From assembly GCA_963815305.1 (NCBI GenBank), contig CAWFFW010000002.1:832804-896803 (forward strand): a stretch of 64,000 bases of DNA, written 5' to 3'. The stretch's first letter is position 1. Each line of letters begins with the position of its first letter. The stretch comes from CAXBID01 sp963815305. GTDB taxonomy: Bacteria > Bacteroidota > Bacteroidia > Flavobacteriales > Flavobacteriaceae. Below, in pieces: positions 8,897 to 17,889 of this stretch. The notes below the pieces were generated by a model, which was given only the letters and a program-made list of their open reading frames with translations, did no database searches and was not told the origin of the DNA. The position numbers and the translations under genes are program-made.

Positions 8897-9569
8897 TTAT
8901 TCAAAATATTTCATTAAGATTACCTGAAAAGGATCTCTGTTAACCACCGTATAATAAAATAAAGCTCCCAACCAACCATGAAATAAGCCCATAGCATAAA
9001 TATTTTTAACTTTTAGATATACATAGCCATAAAATAAAGCTAGAATAAATGTACCGATCATTAACCATGTAGATGGAAAATGAACTAAGGAAAATAGAAT
9101 ATCTGTTATAAATATAATTATAAGTTTACTTAACTTCTTGCGCTTTAAGTCCTTTAAATTTCCAGCTATTAGAGCTATCACTAAAAATTGCTGAATACTT
9201 CCCCATAATAGGATAGGTTATTAAAATTGGTAAAATATGCCATGTGATATGTATTGTTTTTTGATAAAAACCAATACTTACAAATACCCCAAAAGGCAAC
9301 ATGAGTTTTAAAGCCTCTTTAAAATTATCGAACCTGAAACCCCAATATTTTAAAATATTTTTTTCTTGCTTATGTTTATAAATTATATAGCTAACCCAAG
9401 CTAATATGGCAAATACAACATATGGTAATCTCCAATTAATATAATCCATAAAAATAAACTTACCGATTGCAGTAAAAACAACAGCAACTATTTCTAGTAT
9501 TCTTACTTTATCTCAAATTAAGCGCTTTTCAGAAAATTCCAATAAATCTTTCGTGAGTTTTGATTTCAT
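8897..9569 (-). pseudogene. Broken CPBP-type intramembrane protease gene
   Basis: Reading from the ATG at 9569 gives MKSKLTKDLLEFSEKRLI, then an in-frame TGA (9513-9515), then continues without a break through DKVRILEIVAVVF into the frame of the 9126-9449 segment. Near 9206 the frame must shift by one base (one extra base between PI and WGSIQQFLVIALIAGN) to reach the 8897-9181 segment, which ends with the metal-ligand-like histidines of this family (SLVHFPSTW and GLFHGWLGALFY). Joined, it is about 224 residues of a CAAX-type (CPBP) membrane protein in which the usual EExxxR is replaced by an IQQ motif. One stop plus one shift argue for a pseudogene; a single sequencing error would not explain both. 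Confidence 0.75.
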
Positions 9570-9570
9570 T

Positions 9571-9873
9571 TCAAAATTTCAAAAAAAAAATCAAAATTAG
9601 AAATAGAATTATAGATGTCAACAATGTTAAAATGGATAGAAAAGAAAGACTTTTAACATTATACTTTTTTCTTTTAAATACTTTGAAAGCTAAAAATAAT
9701 AAGGACTGGTTGTATTAATACTGAAGGTATGGTTAACAATTCTTGAAAACACCTATCAAAACAAAATCAGATTGTAATACAGTGAAATTTAAGTACACTA
9801 TTAGTAAAAATAAGGATGATATTATACTCGCTACTAATATTAACTTTTCTGAAATAACACCTTTTGAACTCAT
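9571..9873 (-). pseudogene. Broken small membrane-protein gene upstream of CPBP
   Basis: From ATG 9873 the frame gives MSSKGVISEKLILVASIISS and runs to VLQSDFVLIGVFKNC, then stops. Moving one base at the TTC/CAAG junction restores VFQELLTIPSVLIQPVLIIFSF, and a second shift restores KVFKRKKYNVKSLSFLSIL to a stop at 9571. The joined product of about 100 residues has three or so membrane segments and resembles a small conserved membrane protein of Flavobacteriaceae that I recognise only by its DFVLIGVFQELLTIP core. Its end lies one base before the ATG of the CPBP pseudogene, so the two formed one operon and decayed together. Confidence 0.6.
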
Positions 9874-9901
9874 AATTACATTTTTCGCTTATATTCTTTT
9901 T

Positions 9902-9931
9902 AAAACCCCGCAGCCTAAACCACGAGGTTTT
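9902..9931 (-). terminator. Probable terminator of the YiaA gene
   Basis: On the minus strand AAAACCTCG pairs with CGGGGTTTT (one T-G) around a 12-base loop. It lies 60 bases after the stop of the YiaA/B gene. Confidence 0.5.
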
Positions 9932-9947
9932 GGGTTACTAACCATCA

Positions 9948-9976
9948 TCAAAACAACCCTTTACTCCTTGTTTTGA
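9948..9976. repeat. Perfect 9-base inverted repeat downstream of the YiaA gene
   Basis: TCAAAACAA and TTGTTTTGA flank 11 bases. No T-run follows; with the next hairpin (9902-9931) it may help end transcription or protect the mRNA 3' end. Confidence 0.4.
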
Positions 9977-9990
9977 CAATCTAAAGATTT

Positions 9991-10473
9991 TTACTTTTCT
10001 TCTTTTACGTTTCTAGAAATATATTGAACGTCTCTTGTGTTTTTTTGTACTGCAATAGCAGCAAATAAACTGAGTAGAAAAGACATGCCGTAAAATCCTT
10101 TTTCACTTAAAAGTAAATCGGCATTCCATAAACCAATCACCAATAGCACTATGGAAGTTATCGTAGTAAACCAACTAATGCTATAATAAATCTCAGTTAC
10201 TGGTATATCCTCCATTTTATCCCTAACTGCTTTTTGTACTGAGATTACAGAAAATAAACCAAATAGTAATATGGTGAAATAATAGCCTTTTTCATTCAGC
10301 ATCATATCGGCGTTCCATAAACCAATACAATAGGCGGTCATCCCAATTAATAAGGCACACCAAGAAGCTCCAACAAAAGCTGAAGTTGGTTTTTGATCGT
10401 AAATTTTAAGCTTTTTTTTAGTTTCTTTTTTATTTGATTTGTCATCAATTGAAACTGTGGTTTGATAATTCAT
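9991..10473 (-). CDS. yiaA: YiaA/YiaB family inner membrane protein
   Basis: A 160-residue membrane protein with two copies of the YiaA/B two-helix domain (PF05360). The copies are visible as an internal repeat: IGLWNADMMLNEKGYYFTILLFGLFSVISVQKAVRD (about 50-85) and the similar IGLWNADLLLSEKGFYGMSFLLSLFAAIAVQKNTRD (about 113-148), each with a helix before and after the acidic turn (neither copy written in full here matters beyond the IGLWNAD and EKG motifs). A hydrophilic N-terminus of about 30 residues is cytoplasmic by inference. The biological role of the family is not known. It stands alone, with two hairpins behind it. Confidence 0.85.
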   Translation of the reverse strand: MNYQTTVSIDDKSNKKETKKKLKIYDQKPTSAFVGASWCALLIGMTAYCIGLWNADMMLNEKGYYFTILLFGLFSVISVQKAVRDKMEDIPVTEIYYSISWFTTITSIVLLVIGLWNADLLLSEKGFYGMSFLLSLFAAIAVQKNTRDVQYISRNVKEEK

Positions 10474-10624
10474 AATATTTGTTTTAATGATTATGCAGCA
10501 AAACTGCGATAATTCATTTAACTCAAAAACACTAATTTTATATAAAACTGACGATATAAATTAAAATATATTCTTATTATATACTATATTTAATCTCTAT
10601 TTAATATTATTTAATGACGATTAA

Positions 10625-12136
10625 ATGAATGAATTACATCACATAGTTTCAACGTTTTCAAAAGAATATCAAAAACATTTTATTTCATATTTACAGAAAA
10701 ACAACAAGCGTAGCGACACAAAAAATATTCAGTTATTCAAACATTTATTAAATGATAAGCTATCATCCAAAGCCATTTGTTTTAAAATATACAAACAAGA
10801 AAACTCAGCTGCATACCACGCTTTAAGGAAACGTTTATACAAGTCTATTATTGATTTTATAGCAAATATGAGTTTACTGCAAGAAAATTCGGTAGATATG
10901 CAAATTATCAAGTATATATTAGCATCCAGAACATGTTTAGAGCATAAACAATACAAAATGGCTTATAAAATTTTGGATAAGGCTGAAAACTTAGCTTCCG
11001 AGCATCATTTATTCTCATTGCTTAACGAAATATATCATACTAAAATTCAATATTCCTACACAAATACTAGTATTATATTTGATGAAACAATTTCAAAATT
11101 CAAAAACAATCAAAAAAATTATTTTCTAGAAGATGAACTTAATATCGTTTATGCTAAAGTGAGACAGACTTTAAATGATATTACGTTTAACGGAACAGTA
11201 ATAGATTTTCAATCGGTTTTAAATACCATTTTAAAAGAACACCGTATTAGCATAAACGAATCTATGTCGTTTAAATCGTTATATCAACTTATGTCTATCA
11301 TTGGACTTTCAGCTTTTGTTACAAACGATTATCTAAAAACCGAACCCTTCTTAATTGATACATACCATACCATTGTAAAATCTAATAAACAGCAAAAATC
11401 GCTTTATTATCATATACAAATTCTTTACTTAATTGCGAATATTTTATTTAGAAACAAAAAATTTGAACACTCTCAAAACTATTTAGCTTTAATGCATCAA
11501 GAAATGCTAAATAAAAACAAAAAATATTACAATACATTCAAACTCAAATATCATCTTTTACAAGCACTCAATTTAAATTATTCCAATAAACAAGATGAAG
11601 CTATTACTATGTTACAACCGTTTATAAATTTAAAACACGAGGATACAGAATCGCTTTTAGACATTTATTTAAGTCTAATTGTGTTCTATTTTCAAAAAAA
11701 TAATTTCAAAAGGGCACATCATTTATTTTCAAAATTTTATCATACCGATACTTGGTATTTAGAGAAAGCCGGAAGAGCATGGGTTATTAAAAAAAATTTA
11801 ATTGAAATATTACTTTATATTGAACTGGAGTATATAGAATTAGCTGAATCTAGACTTTTGAGTTTTAAAAGAAGTTATTCAAAATATTTAAAGAGCATTA
11901 ATCAAGATCGTGTTTTAATTTATTTAAAACTTGTTGAAAACTATTATAAAAATCCAGAAAAAATAGCTTCGGAAGCTTTTAAAAATACCGTTGAAGATTC
12001 TTTTGAATGGTTGAGTAAAGAAAAAGAAGATATTTTTGTAATGAGTTTTTATGCGTGGTTAAAAAGTAAAATGGAACATGAAAATTTATATACTACTACT
12101 TTAAATCTTGTTAGAGATTCAAAAAATTCAGATTAA
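10625..12136 (+). CDS. Large alpha-helical repeat protein (TPR-like), unknown function
   Basis: A 503-residue cytoplasmic protein without signal peptide. The first 80 residues (MNELHHIVSTFSKEYQKHFI, then RSDTKNIQLFKHLLN and YHALRKRLYKSIIDFIAN) look like a conserved N-terminal domain; from about 95 onward there is a run of paired amphipathic helices with TPR-like spacing (for example YKMAYKILDKAENLASEHHL, then EHSQNYLALMHQEML). It is followed after 23 bases by a probable outer-membrane protein gene, so the two are likely co-transcribed. I know such proteins only as conserved hypotheticals in Flavobacteriaceae; a scaffold role is an inference from the repeats. Confidence 0.7.
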   Translation: MNELHHIVSTFSKEYQKHFISYLQKNNKRSDTKNIQLFKHLLNDKLSSKAICFKIYKQENSAAYHALRKRLYKSIIDFIANMSLLQENSVDMQIIKYILASRTCLEHKQYKMAYKILDKAENLASEHHLFSLLNEIYHTKIQYSYTNTSIIFDETISKFKNNQKNYFLEDELNIVYAKVRQTLNDITFNGTVIDFQSVLNTILKEHRISINESMSFKSLYQLMSIIGLSAFVTNDYLKTEPFLIDTYHTIVKSNKQQKSLYYHIQILYLIANILFRNKKFEHSQNYLALMHQEMLNKNKKYYNTFKLKYHLLQALNLNYSNKQDEAITMLQPFINLKHEDTESLLDIYLSLIVFYFQKNNFKRAHHLFSKFYHTDTWYLEKAGRAWVIKKNLIEILLYIELEYIELAESRLLSFKRSYSKYLKSINQDRVLIYLKLVENYYKNPEKIASEAFKNTVEDSFEWLSKEKEDIFVMSFYAWLKSKMEHENLYTTTLNLVRDSKNSD

Positions 12137-12159
12137 TAAACATGATCTATTTTTGTTAA

Positions 12160-13377
12160 ATGTTTAAGAAAATCACTTTAGCTTTTTTTTACTATTCAAC
12201 TTTTTTTGTTGGTGCTCAGCAAATCGATAGTCTGTCTATTAAAAATGGTATTGATAACCCAAGCATTTTAACGACGCATCATTTTGGGATTTTCAGTTCT
12301 CGTATAAATCAAAATTTTAAAATTGCGCCTCCGAAAACAACCATTCTAGATTTCAATTATGCTAGCGGAAATAATTTTCATCCGATTGTTGAAGGTTTTC
12401 TTCCTAAAAATCCCGAAATTCGAGAAGCATTTAGTAAACTAAAATGGCATGATCGTAGTTTTAACTTCATAGACCAAGAAACCACGCCTGCAGAGTATAT
12501 CAATATCGTTATTGATGCTGTAATAAAGGAGTTTAGGCTGGTATTGAATATACCCATATCTAAAAAACAGGAGTTACTTATTAATTTAAGATCTTATTTG
12601 ATTACTAAAGGTAAATATCCATTTTCTTTATTTACCAGTGACGAATCTATTGAATGGTTTCATAGCAATTTAATTGGTGGAGAGGACCCATATGGACGCC
12701 GTTACTATGGATTAAACCAAGTCAACTTTAAATATACAGATAGAAATAACAATACGCTTGAGTTAAATAATAGCGATTTTTTTATTGGAGGTATTGAGTT
12801 TAGTCATTATTATTACCCTTCATTAATTATAAACGATACCAAAAATATTTATTTAAATTTTGGCTCTCATTTAGGGATTAATACATCTGAATTTAACCCA
12901 TCTATCGATTTAGGAATTTCAGCGAACGCCATTAAACAAGTTTCTTTAAAAAATAAAAAGGAACTTTATTTTGCTATAGGAACGAGTTTGTTAAGAAAAA
13001 ATGCTATTGATTTTGATACTACTATTGATTTAGGAAACAATCGTTTTTTAGCAACGATTGAAGCAGATATTGAATATACTAAATATACTAAAAAAGATAA
13101 TTATCATGCCTTTGGCGTAAATTATCAAATACAATCTCGATATAATAAAAAGGAAGAAGCAGATTATTATTCACTTAAAGGAAAATGGCAAGAAATAAAT
13201 GGCGGTTGGCAACATGGCGTTTCTACACTTTATAAAGCACAATCCAATTGGACATTTATTTACACTTATGGCAAACCTTATTTAAAAATAGCTTTGTATT
13301 TTAAAGAAGATTTTTTGGTAAATAATGCTCCCGATTTTCAAACAGGTTTAAGTTTACAAATTGCTGTTTTCAAATAA
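12160..13377 (+). CDS. Probable outer-membrane beta-barrel protein
   Basis: A 405-residue exported protein with a signal peptide (MFKKITLAFFYYSTFFVGAQ, cleavage after GAQ likely). After a mixed region to about residue 190, the sequence consists of alternating strands such as NTLELNNSDFFIGGIEFSHYY, YLNFGSHLGIN, ELYFAIGTSLL, NYHAFGVNYQIQSRY and PYLKIALYFKEDF, and it ends with LSLQIAVFK, close to an aromatic C-terminus: this pattern fits a beta-barrel. Family and cargo are not recognised. It follows the helical-repeat gene by 23 bases and precedes a Spy-like gene by 128 bases. Confidence 0.65.
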   Translation: MFKKITLAFFYYSTFFVGAQQIDSLSIKNGIDNPSILTTHHFGIFSSRINQNFKIAPPKTTILDFNYASGNNFHPIVEGFLPKNPEIREAFSKLKWHDRSFNFIDQETTPAEYINIVIDAVIKEFRLVLNIPISKKQELLINLRSYLITKGKYPFSLFTSDESIEWFHSNLIGGEDPYGRRYYGLNQVNFKYTDRNNNTLELNNSDFFIGGIEFSHYYYPSLIINDTKNIYLNFGSHLGINTSEFNPSIDLGISANAIKQVSLKNKKELYFAIGTSLLRKNAIDFDTTIDLGNNRFLATIEADIEYTKYTKKDNYHAFGVNYQIQSRYNKKEEADYYSLKGKWQEINGGWQHGVSTLYKAQSNWTFIYTYGKPYLKIALYFKEDFLVNNAPDFQTGLSLQIAVFK

Positions 13378-13505
13378 TATCACCTTCCATTTTATTTTTT
13401 AGCAATTAATTCATTTGTTAATATGCAGTTAAAATTAAGCATCCTTTTAAACCTTTTTAAAATGTATAAGTCCTAATACCAATACAAACTTAAATAATTA
13501 TAAAA

Positions 13506-13976
13506 ATGCAAAAACTAATATTAATTGCTATAGCTTTTATAGGATTACAAGCTACTGCTCAACAGCAAGGTAAACAAGCCCCAAACCGCGCGGAAAGAGG
13601 TGAGAAAATGATGAACCTTTCGGCAGACGACATGGCTACATTACAAACCAAAAAAATGACTTTACATTTAGATTTAAACGAATCTCAGCAAAAGGAAATT
13701 CAGAATATAAATCTTGAAAATGCAAAAACTCGTAAAGCGCATATGGAAGATAGAAAAGCCAAAAAAGAAGACGGCGTAGAAAAGCCTACTCAAGAAGATA
13801 GAATGCAAATGATGCATGCCATGCTTGACCATAAAATAGAAATGAAAGCGAAAATGAAAAGTATTTTAAATGCAGAACAATATGCTAAATGGGAAAAAGC
13901 GCAAGCTAGAATGGGGGCCAAGAAAAAACAAGGCATGACAGGAAAGAAACGAAGCGACGGCAAAAAAAGAAACTAA
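13506..13976 (+). CDS. Spy/CpxP-like periplasmic protein
   Basis: A 156-residue protein with signal peptide MQKLILIAIAFIGLQATAQQ. The mature part is charged and helical, rich in K, E and M, with two copies of the Spy/CpxP (LTxxQ-type) theme: LHLDLNESQQKEIQNIN near residue 55 and MKSILNAEQYAKWEKAQA near 120. In enterobacteria such proteins are periplasmic chaperones induced by envelope stress or metals; the same role here is an inference. The tail is very basic (KKKQGMTGKKRSDGKKRN). A strong bidirectional hairpin follows. Confidence 0.75.
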   Translation: MQKLILIAIAFIGLQATAQQQGKQAPNRAERGEKMMNLSADDMATLQTKKMTLHLDLNESQQKEIQNINLENAKTRKAHMEDRKAKKEDGVEKPTQEDRMQMMHAMLDHKIEMKAKMKSILNAEQYAKWEKAQARMGAKKKQGMTGKKRSDGKKRN

Positions 13977-14010
13977 ACATTTTAATTTGATTGATTATAG
14001 TTTGCTAATT

Positions 14011-14043
14011 AAAAGCGCATTTTTACCATAAAAATGCGCTTTT
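14011..14043. terminator. Bidirectional terminator
   Basis: A perfect 15-base-pair hairpin (AAAAGCGCATTTTTA, loop CCA, and its complement) between two convergent genes; it can serve the Spy-like gene on the plus strand and the lipoprotein gene on the minus strand. Confidence 0.85.
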
Positions 14044-14080
14044 GTTTTATTTGTTCTTTTCGGATTTTGCTAAAAAAAAC

Positions 14081-14671
14081 TTACCAATTTGGCTTAATAT
14101 ATTTCATATTCTCCAAATATATTTTCTTATATATTGTTGGACTATATGATGATTTCTCAATTAATTTTTTAATCTTTTTTTCGTTATATCCAATCGCAAA
14201 ATCATAATTTGGATTGTCTTGCATCACTATTAAATTCTTGTTTTCGTCAACGTATCCAAATTTCAACTGTAATGAGCCTGCATTTATATCAGAATATATT
14301 TGCATTTTTACAACTTTATCTTTCAAATAATAATATCCTACAATTCCAGTGTTAGGACTATTTACTTCCTCAATACTTGGATAACTTTTCAGACCTTGGA
14401 GTTTGAAATGACCGTCGCCATAAAATCGAATGTATGCATCTCCATTTTTATATTCCGTAGTCCTTTTATAAAAATAACTTTCTGTTAAATAGTAAATTGC
14501 TGTTGTATCAATAACAGATAAATCTTTAAGTTCAGTAAAACGTTTTTGGTAAGAGAATTTTTTGTTTTTCGGTGGTCTAATATATCCAGAATTATTCACA
14601 ACATAACGAGAGCAACTGGAAAACAGTGCTAAAATAATTATACAAATTAATATCCTCGATGTTTTTTTCAT
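14081..14671 (-). CDS. Lipoprotein, unknown function
   Basis: A 196-residue protein with lipoprotein signal MKKTSRILICIIILALFSSC (cysteine at residue 20). The mature part is rich in Y, K and beta-strand patterns (AYIRFYGDGHFKLQG, GIVGYYYLKDKVVKMQIYSD, YVDENKNLIVMQD) such as are seen in small lipoproteins that carry a lipocalin- or DUF-type beta-domain. No family recognised. It is probably monocistronic; the 183 bases to the next gene hold nothing I can name. Confidence 0.65.
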   Translation of the reverse strand: MKKTSRILICIIILALFSSCSRYVVNNSGYIRPPKNKKFSYQKRFTELKDLSVIDTTAIYYLTESYFYKRTTEYKNGDAYIRFYGDGHFKLQGLKSYPSIEEVNSPNTGIVGYYYLKDKVVKMQIYSDINAGSLQLKFGYVDENKNLIVMQDNPNYDFAIGYNEKKIKKLIEKSSYSPTIYKKIYLENMKYIKPNW

Positions 14672-14854
14672 ATTTTGGACGATATGTTTGTACGTGGTTT
14701 GTTGCGGATTTTAAGAACCTCAATTACCAAATACAAACCGAATAAAAAATGAAATGCAACCAAAAGACTAGATAAATTTATAATTAATTTTATACGATGT
14801 TATGCTTTTACCTTTTATTTTAGTAATCCATTTTCAATCCACAAGTTACATTCC

Positions 14855-15617
14855 TTATTTATTGTAGCTGTAAGTATTTCTTCTTTCATTATTATTAATA
14901 TCTGTATATGCTGATTTAATTAAAAAGTTATCGTTATCATATTCGTTCAAGTAATTTATTGTTCTTGTAATAACACCACTTTCATAATAATCTATTTTAC
15001 TAATATTATGAATATTTAAAGACATACCGGCAGCGGTAAGTTCCTTTAAAATATATAGAATATTTGTATATGGAGATTTTTTATTATCAAATGTATATAC
15101 TTCAAATGCATCTGATACCATTCCTTTGTGTTCTTTTTAGAGAGTTTTCAGTAGAATTGTATTGGTAATCATAAAACCGGTTAGTATTATTAAATAAACC
15201 AATAATATTTCTTGTTAAAAGTATATTTTCAGAATTATAAGTATACAAGAAATCATATCTTACATTGTCGTCGGTGTCATATTGTGTTAGCCTTTTAATA
15301 TTATTATTACCATCGTAATAAAGTAATGTGTATGCGATTGATACTATTGCGTTGGCATCATAAGACCTATTAACCCTAACTACATTTTCATCATTATAAA
15401 CATATTCGTTTTCATTGTTTAATACATTTGTCCTTTTTTGTTTAATTAATTTGTTTGCCTCATCGTAAACAAATTCATAACCAACATTATTTTCGCCATT
15501 AAATGTAGAAGTAGTACTTGTCAATAATTTAGGGATAACGATTATGATTTCCTCACTGTCACCAGAAGAACAAGAAGTTAAAAATAGCATTAAATTCAAT
15601 AATAAAAAATTTCTCAT
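14855..15617 (-). pseudogene. Frameshifted repeat lipoprotein gene
   Basis: The first segment begins at ATG 15617 with MRNFLLLNLMLFLTSCSSG (lipobox cysteine) and contains YD/RHS-like repeats (YEFVYDEANKLIKQKRTN, ENEYVYNDENVVRVNRSYD, LLYYDGNNNIKRLTQYDT). It runs out of frame at about 15103 after SLKRTQRNG. In the next frame, overlapping by 20 bases, the repeats go on (KEHKGMVSDAFEVYTFDN, TINYLNEYDNDNFLIKSAY) and end at 14855. One frameshift between about 15105 and 15130 joins them to about 250 residues. Either a decayed gene or a sequencing error. Confidence 0.65.
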
Positions 15618-15787
15618 AATTACTTGTCTGTCTGCTCTAGTTTCTTTTTTCTGCATTAAAACAATCCGGATTAGATAGTAACTTTTATCACTCATATCCC
15701 TTAAATATGCTAGGGTATAGTAAGTTTTTTGTCACTGTTATCGCGTAAAGGTGATTTTTTACACATTATCTAAAGGAGTATTATTTA

Positions 15788-17074
15788 CTACAGCGTTTTC
15801 GCCACTTTATTTACAGCGGCAATGGTAAAATCTAAATCTTCATAGGTTAAAGCATCGGTAATAAACCAAGTTTCAAAGGCACTTGGCGCGATATAAATAC
15901 CCTCGTGCAATAAGCCATGAAAGAACTTTTTAAAGGTGTCATTATTCCCTTTTGCAGCACTATCAAAATCTACAACTTCAGTCGCATCAAAATGTACAGA
16001 AATCATCGAACCGACTCTATTTATAGTATGTATAACGCCGTTTTTATTTAAAACTTTTGTTATACCTTTATGTAAATATTCGGTTTTATCAGCCAAACGT
16101 TTGAAAATTTTATCATCATTATTCAGTGCTTTTAACATCGCCAAACCTGCCGCCATAGCTAGCGGATTTCCACTTAAAGTTCCTGCTTGATAAACAGGCC
16201 CTTCAGGTGCTAAGTAATTCATTATTTCATTTCGCGAAGCAAACGCCCCTACGGGCAAACCACCACCAATAACTTTTCCAAAACAAACAATATCACCAAA
16301 AACATGATACAATTCCTGCGCACCACCTTTAGCTAAACGGAAACCCGTCATTACCTCATCAAAAACTAATAAAATATGATGCGTATCACATAAGTTTCTT
16401 AATGCTTTTAAAAAATCTTTTTTTGGAGGAATACACCCCATGTTACCAGCAACTGGCTCAATAATAATACAAGCAATTTCATCTTTATTAGCTTCAATAA
16501 GTTGCTCTACATTCTCAATATCGTTGTATCGAGCTAACAATGTGTCTTTGGCTGTACCCTTTGTAACTCCCGGACTATTAGGCGTACCAAATGTACTGGC
16601 ACCACTACCCGCTTGTATTAAAAAAGAATCGGAATGCCCGTGATAACAACCCGCAAATTTGATGATTTTATCTTTTCCTGAAAAGCCACGCGCTAATCTT
16701 ACAGCACTCATACACGCCTCCGTTCCTGAGTTCACAAAACGAATTTTATCTATATTTGGAAGCATTGAAACTGCTAATTGGGCTATTTCAGTTTCAATTT
16801 CAGTGGGCATCCCAAACGAGGTGCCTTTTTTTGCTTTTTCAATTACAGCATTTACAACAGGCTCGTAAGCGTGTCCCAAAATCATAGGCCCCCAAGAATT
16901 TATATAATCAATTAATCTATTTCCGTCTTCATCATATAAATAAGCACCTTTTGCTTCTTTTACAAAAATAGGAGTTCCGCCAACGCCCTTAAAGGCTCTA
17001 ACTGGTGAGTTTACGCCTCCTGGAATTACTTTTTCAGCTTCTGCAAATAATGCACTGCTTCTCTTATAAATCAT
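15788..17074 (-). CDS. hemL: Glutamate-1-semialdehyde 2,1-aminomutase
   Basis: Converts glutamate-1-semialdehyde to 5-aminolevulinate, the last step of the C5 route to haem, in the cytoplasm. The 428-residue protein is full length. The PLP lysine is K267 in DIVCFGKVIGGGLPVGAF; other class III aminotransferase hallmarks are FVNSGTEACMSAVRLARG, CYHGHSDS, EPVAGNMG and FDEVMTGFR. The start MIYKRSSALFAEAEKVIPGG is that of the family. The upstream gene (glucosaminidase) ends 14 bases before the ATG, so hemL may be at the end of a short operon running from 19124 to 15788. Confidence 0.96.
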   Translation of the reverse strand: MIYKRSSALFAEAEKVIPGGVNSPVRAFKGVGGTPIFVKEAKGAYLYDEDGNRLIDYINSWGPMILGHAYEPVVNAVIEKAKKGTSFGMPTEIETEIAQLAVSMLPNIDKIRFVNSGTEACMSAVRLARGFSGKDKIIKFAGCYHGHSDSFLIQAGSGASTFGTPNSPGVTKGTAKDTLLARYNDIENVEQLIEANKDEIACIIIEPVAGNMGCIPPKKDFLKALRNLCDTHHILLVFDEVMTGFRLAKGGAQELYHVFGDIVCFGKVIGGGLPVGAFASRNEIMNYLAPEGPVYQAGTLSGNPLAMAAGLAMLKALNNDDKIFKRLADKTEYLHKGITKVLNKNGVIHTINRVGSMISVHFDATEVVDFDSAAKGNNDTFKKFFHGLLHEGIYIAPSAFETWFITDALTYEDLDFTIAAVNKVAKTL

Positions 17075-17088
17075 ACTATCACAATTTT

Positions 17089-17889
17089 TTAAGGCTTCAC
17101 AATTAACTGTTGACCAATTCGTAATGACGTATCTGTTAAGCCATTTAATTTTTGAAGTTCTTCAACGGTGAGTCTATATTTTTTGGAAATGGAATATAAA
17201 GTGTCACCTTTTAAAACGGTATATCGAATTTGGTTTACATCTTCAGGGATTTCATATTTTATGTAGGTATCACCTAAAACTTCTTCATCTAATTTATATA
17301 ACTCATACCGCTCAATCAAACTAATCAACTTATCTGGATATTTTCTATCGGTAGCATATCCAGCAGCTTTTAGGCCTTTCGCCCAACCTTTATAGTCTTC
17401 TTTTTTAAGTATAAAAAGCTTTGAATACCGATTTCTGTCTGTTAAAAACAATGAATGATCTCTAAATGAATATTTAGCATCTTTATATTTTCTAAAACAT
17501 TCTTGTGCGGCATCGTCATCATGATATATTTTTTGTCCGGTCCAACCATGACATTTAATTCCAAAATGATTATTGGCTTCAACGGAAAGTCTTCCATTTC
17601 CAGAACCCGACTCTAAGATACCTTGTGCCAAGGTAATACTTGCAGGAATACCATATAGTTGCATTTCGTTTTGTGCAATTTCTTTATGAAAATCTATGTA
17701 TTTTTCGGTATCGCTAGCATAAGTTTTATTACTAATGGGTACGGTTTTCTCAATTATGGTCTCTTCTGTTTTAATGATAACCTCTTTATTCTCATTGCTT
17801 GTTTTTTTTGTAACAACCGCTTTTTTCGTTTTACAACTAAAAATTATAAGCACGACACCTAATATTGCAATAATTCTTTTTAATTTCAT
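17089..17889 (-). CDS. Lipoprotein glucosaminidase with LysM domain
   Basis: A 266-residue cell-wall enzyme. The signal MKLKRIIAILGVVLIIFSC has a lipobox cysteine at 19. Residues about 65-200 form a GH73-type N-acetylglucosaminidase domain (FlgJ/mannosyl-glycoprotein endo-beta-N-acetylglucosaminidase family): GIPASITLAQGILESGSGNG with the catalytic-type glutamate, NNHFGIKCHGWTG, AQECFRKYKDAKYSFRDHS, WAKGLKAAGYATD and YPDKLISLIERY. A C-terminal LysM (about 221-264, YTVLKGDTLYSISKKYRL) binds peptidoglycan. Its ATG overlaps the end of the PLP-enzyme gene by four bases. Confidence 0.9.
   Translation of the reverse strand: MKLKRIIAILGVVLIIFSCKTKKAVVTKKTSNENKEVIIKTEETIIEKTVPISNKTYASDTEKYIDFHKEIAQNEMQLYGIPASITLAQGILESGSGNGRLSVEANNHFGIKCHGWTGQKIYHDDDAAQECFRKYKDAKYSFRDHSLFLTDRNRYSKLFILKKEDYKGWAKGLKAAGYATDRKYPDKLISLIERYELYKLDEEVLGDTYIKYEIPEDVNQIRYTVLKGDTLYSISKKYRLTVEELQKLNGLTDTSLRIGQQLIVKP

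Noticed and set aside
9513..9515. In-frame TGA as selenocysteine or recoded stop
   Set aside because: The same gene also carries a frameshift, TAA stops occur in other broken genes, and no selenocysteine element is visible; nonsense mutation is simpler.
9623..9660. Perfect 10-base inverted repeat (AATGTTAAAA ... TTTTAACATT) as a terminator
   Set aside because: It falls inside the reading frame of the small membrane-protein pseudogene (KYNVKSLSFLSIL region), so it is more likely coincidence in AT-rich coding DNA.
9743..9976. 77-codon plus-strand frame starting with TTG
   Set aside because: It overlaps the minus-strand membrane-protein pseudogene and two hairpins; the sequence is unlike a real protein.
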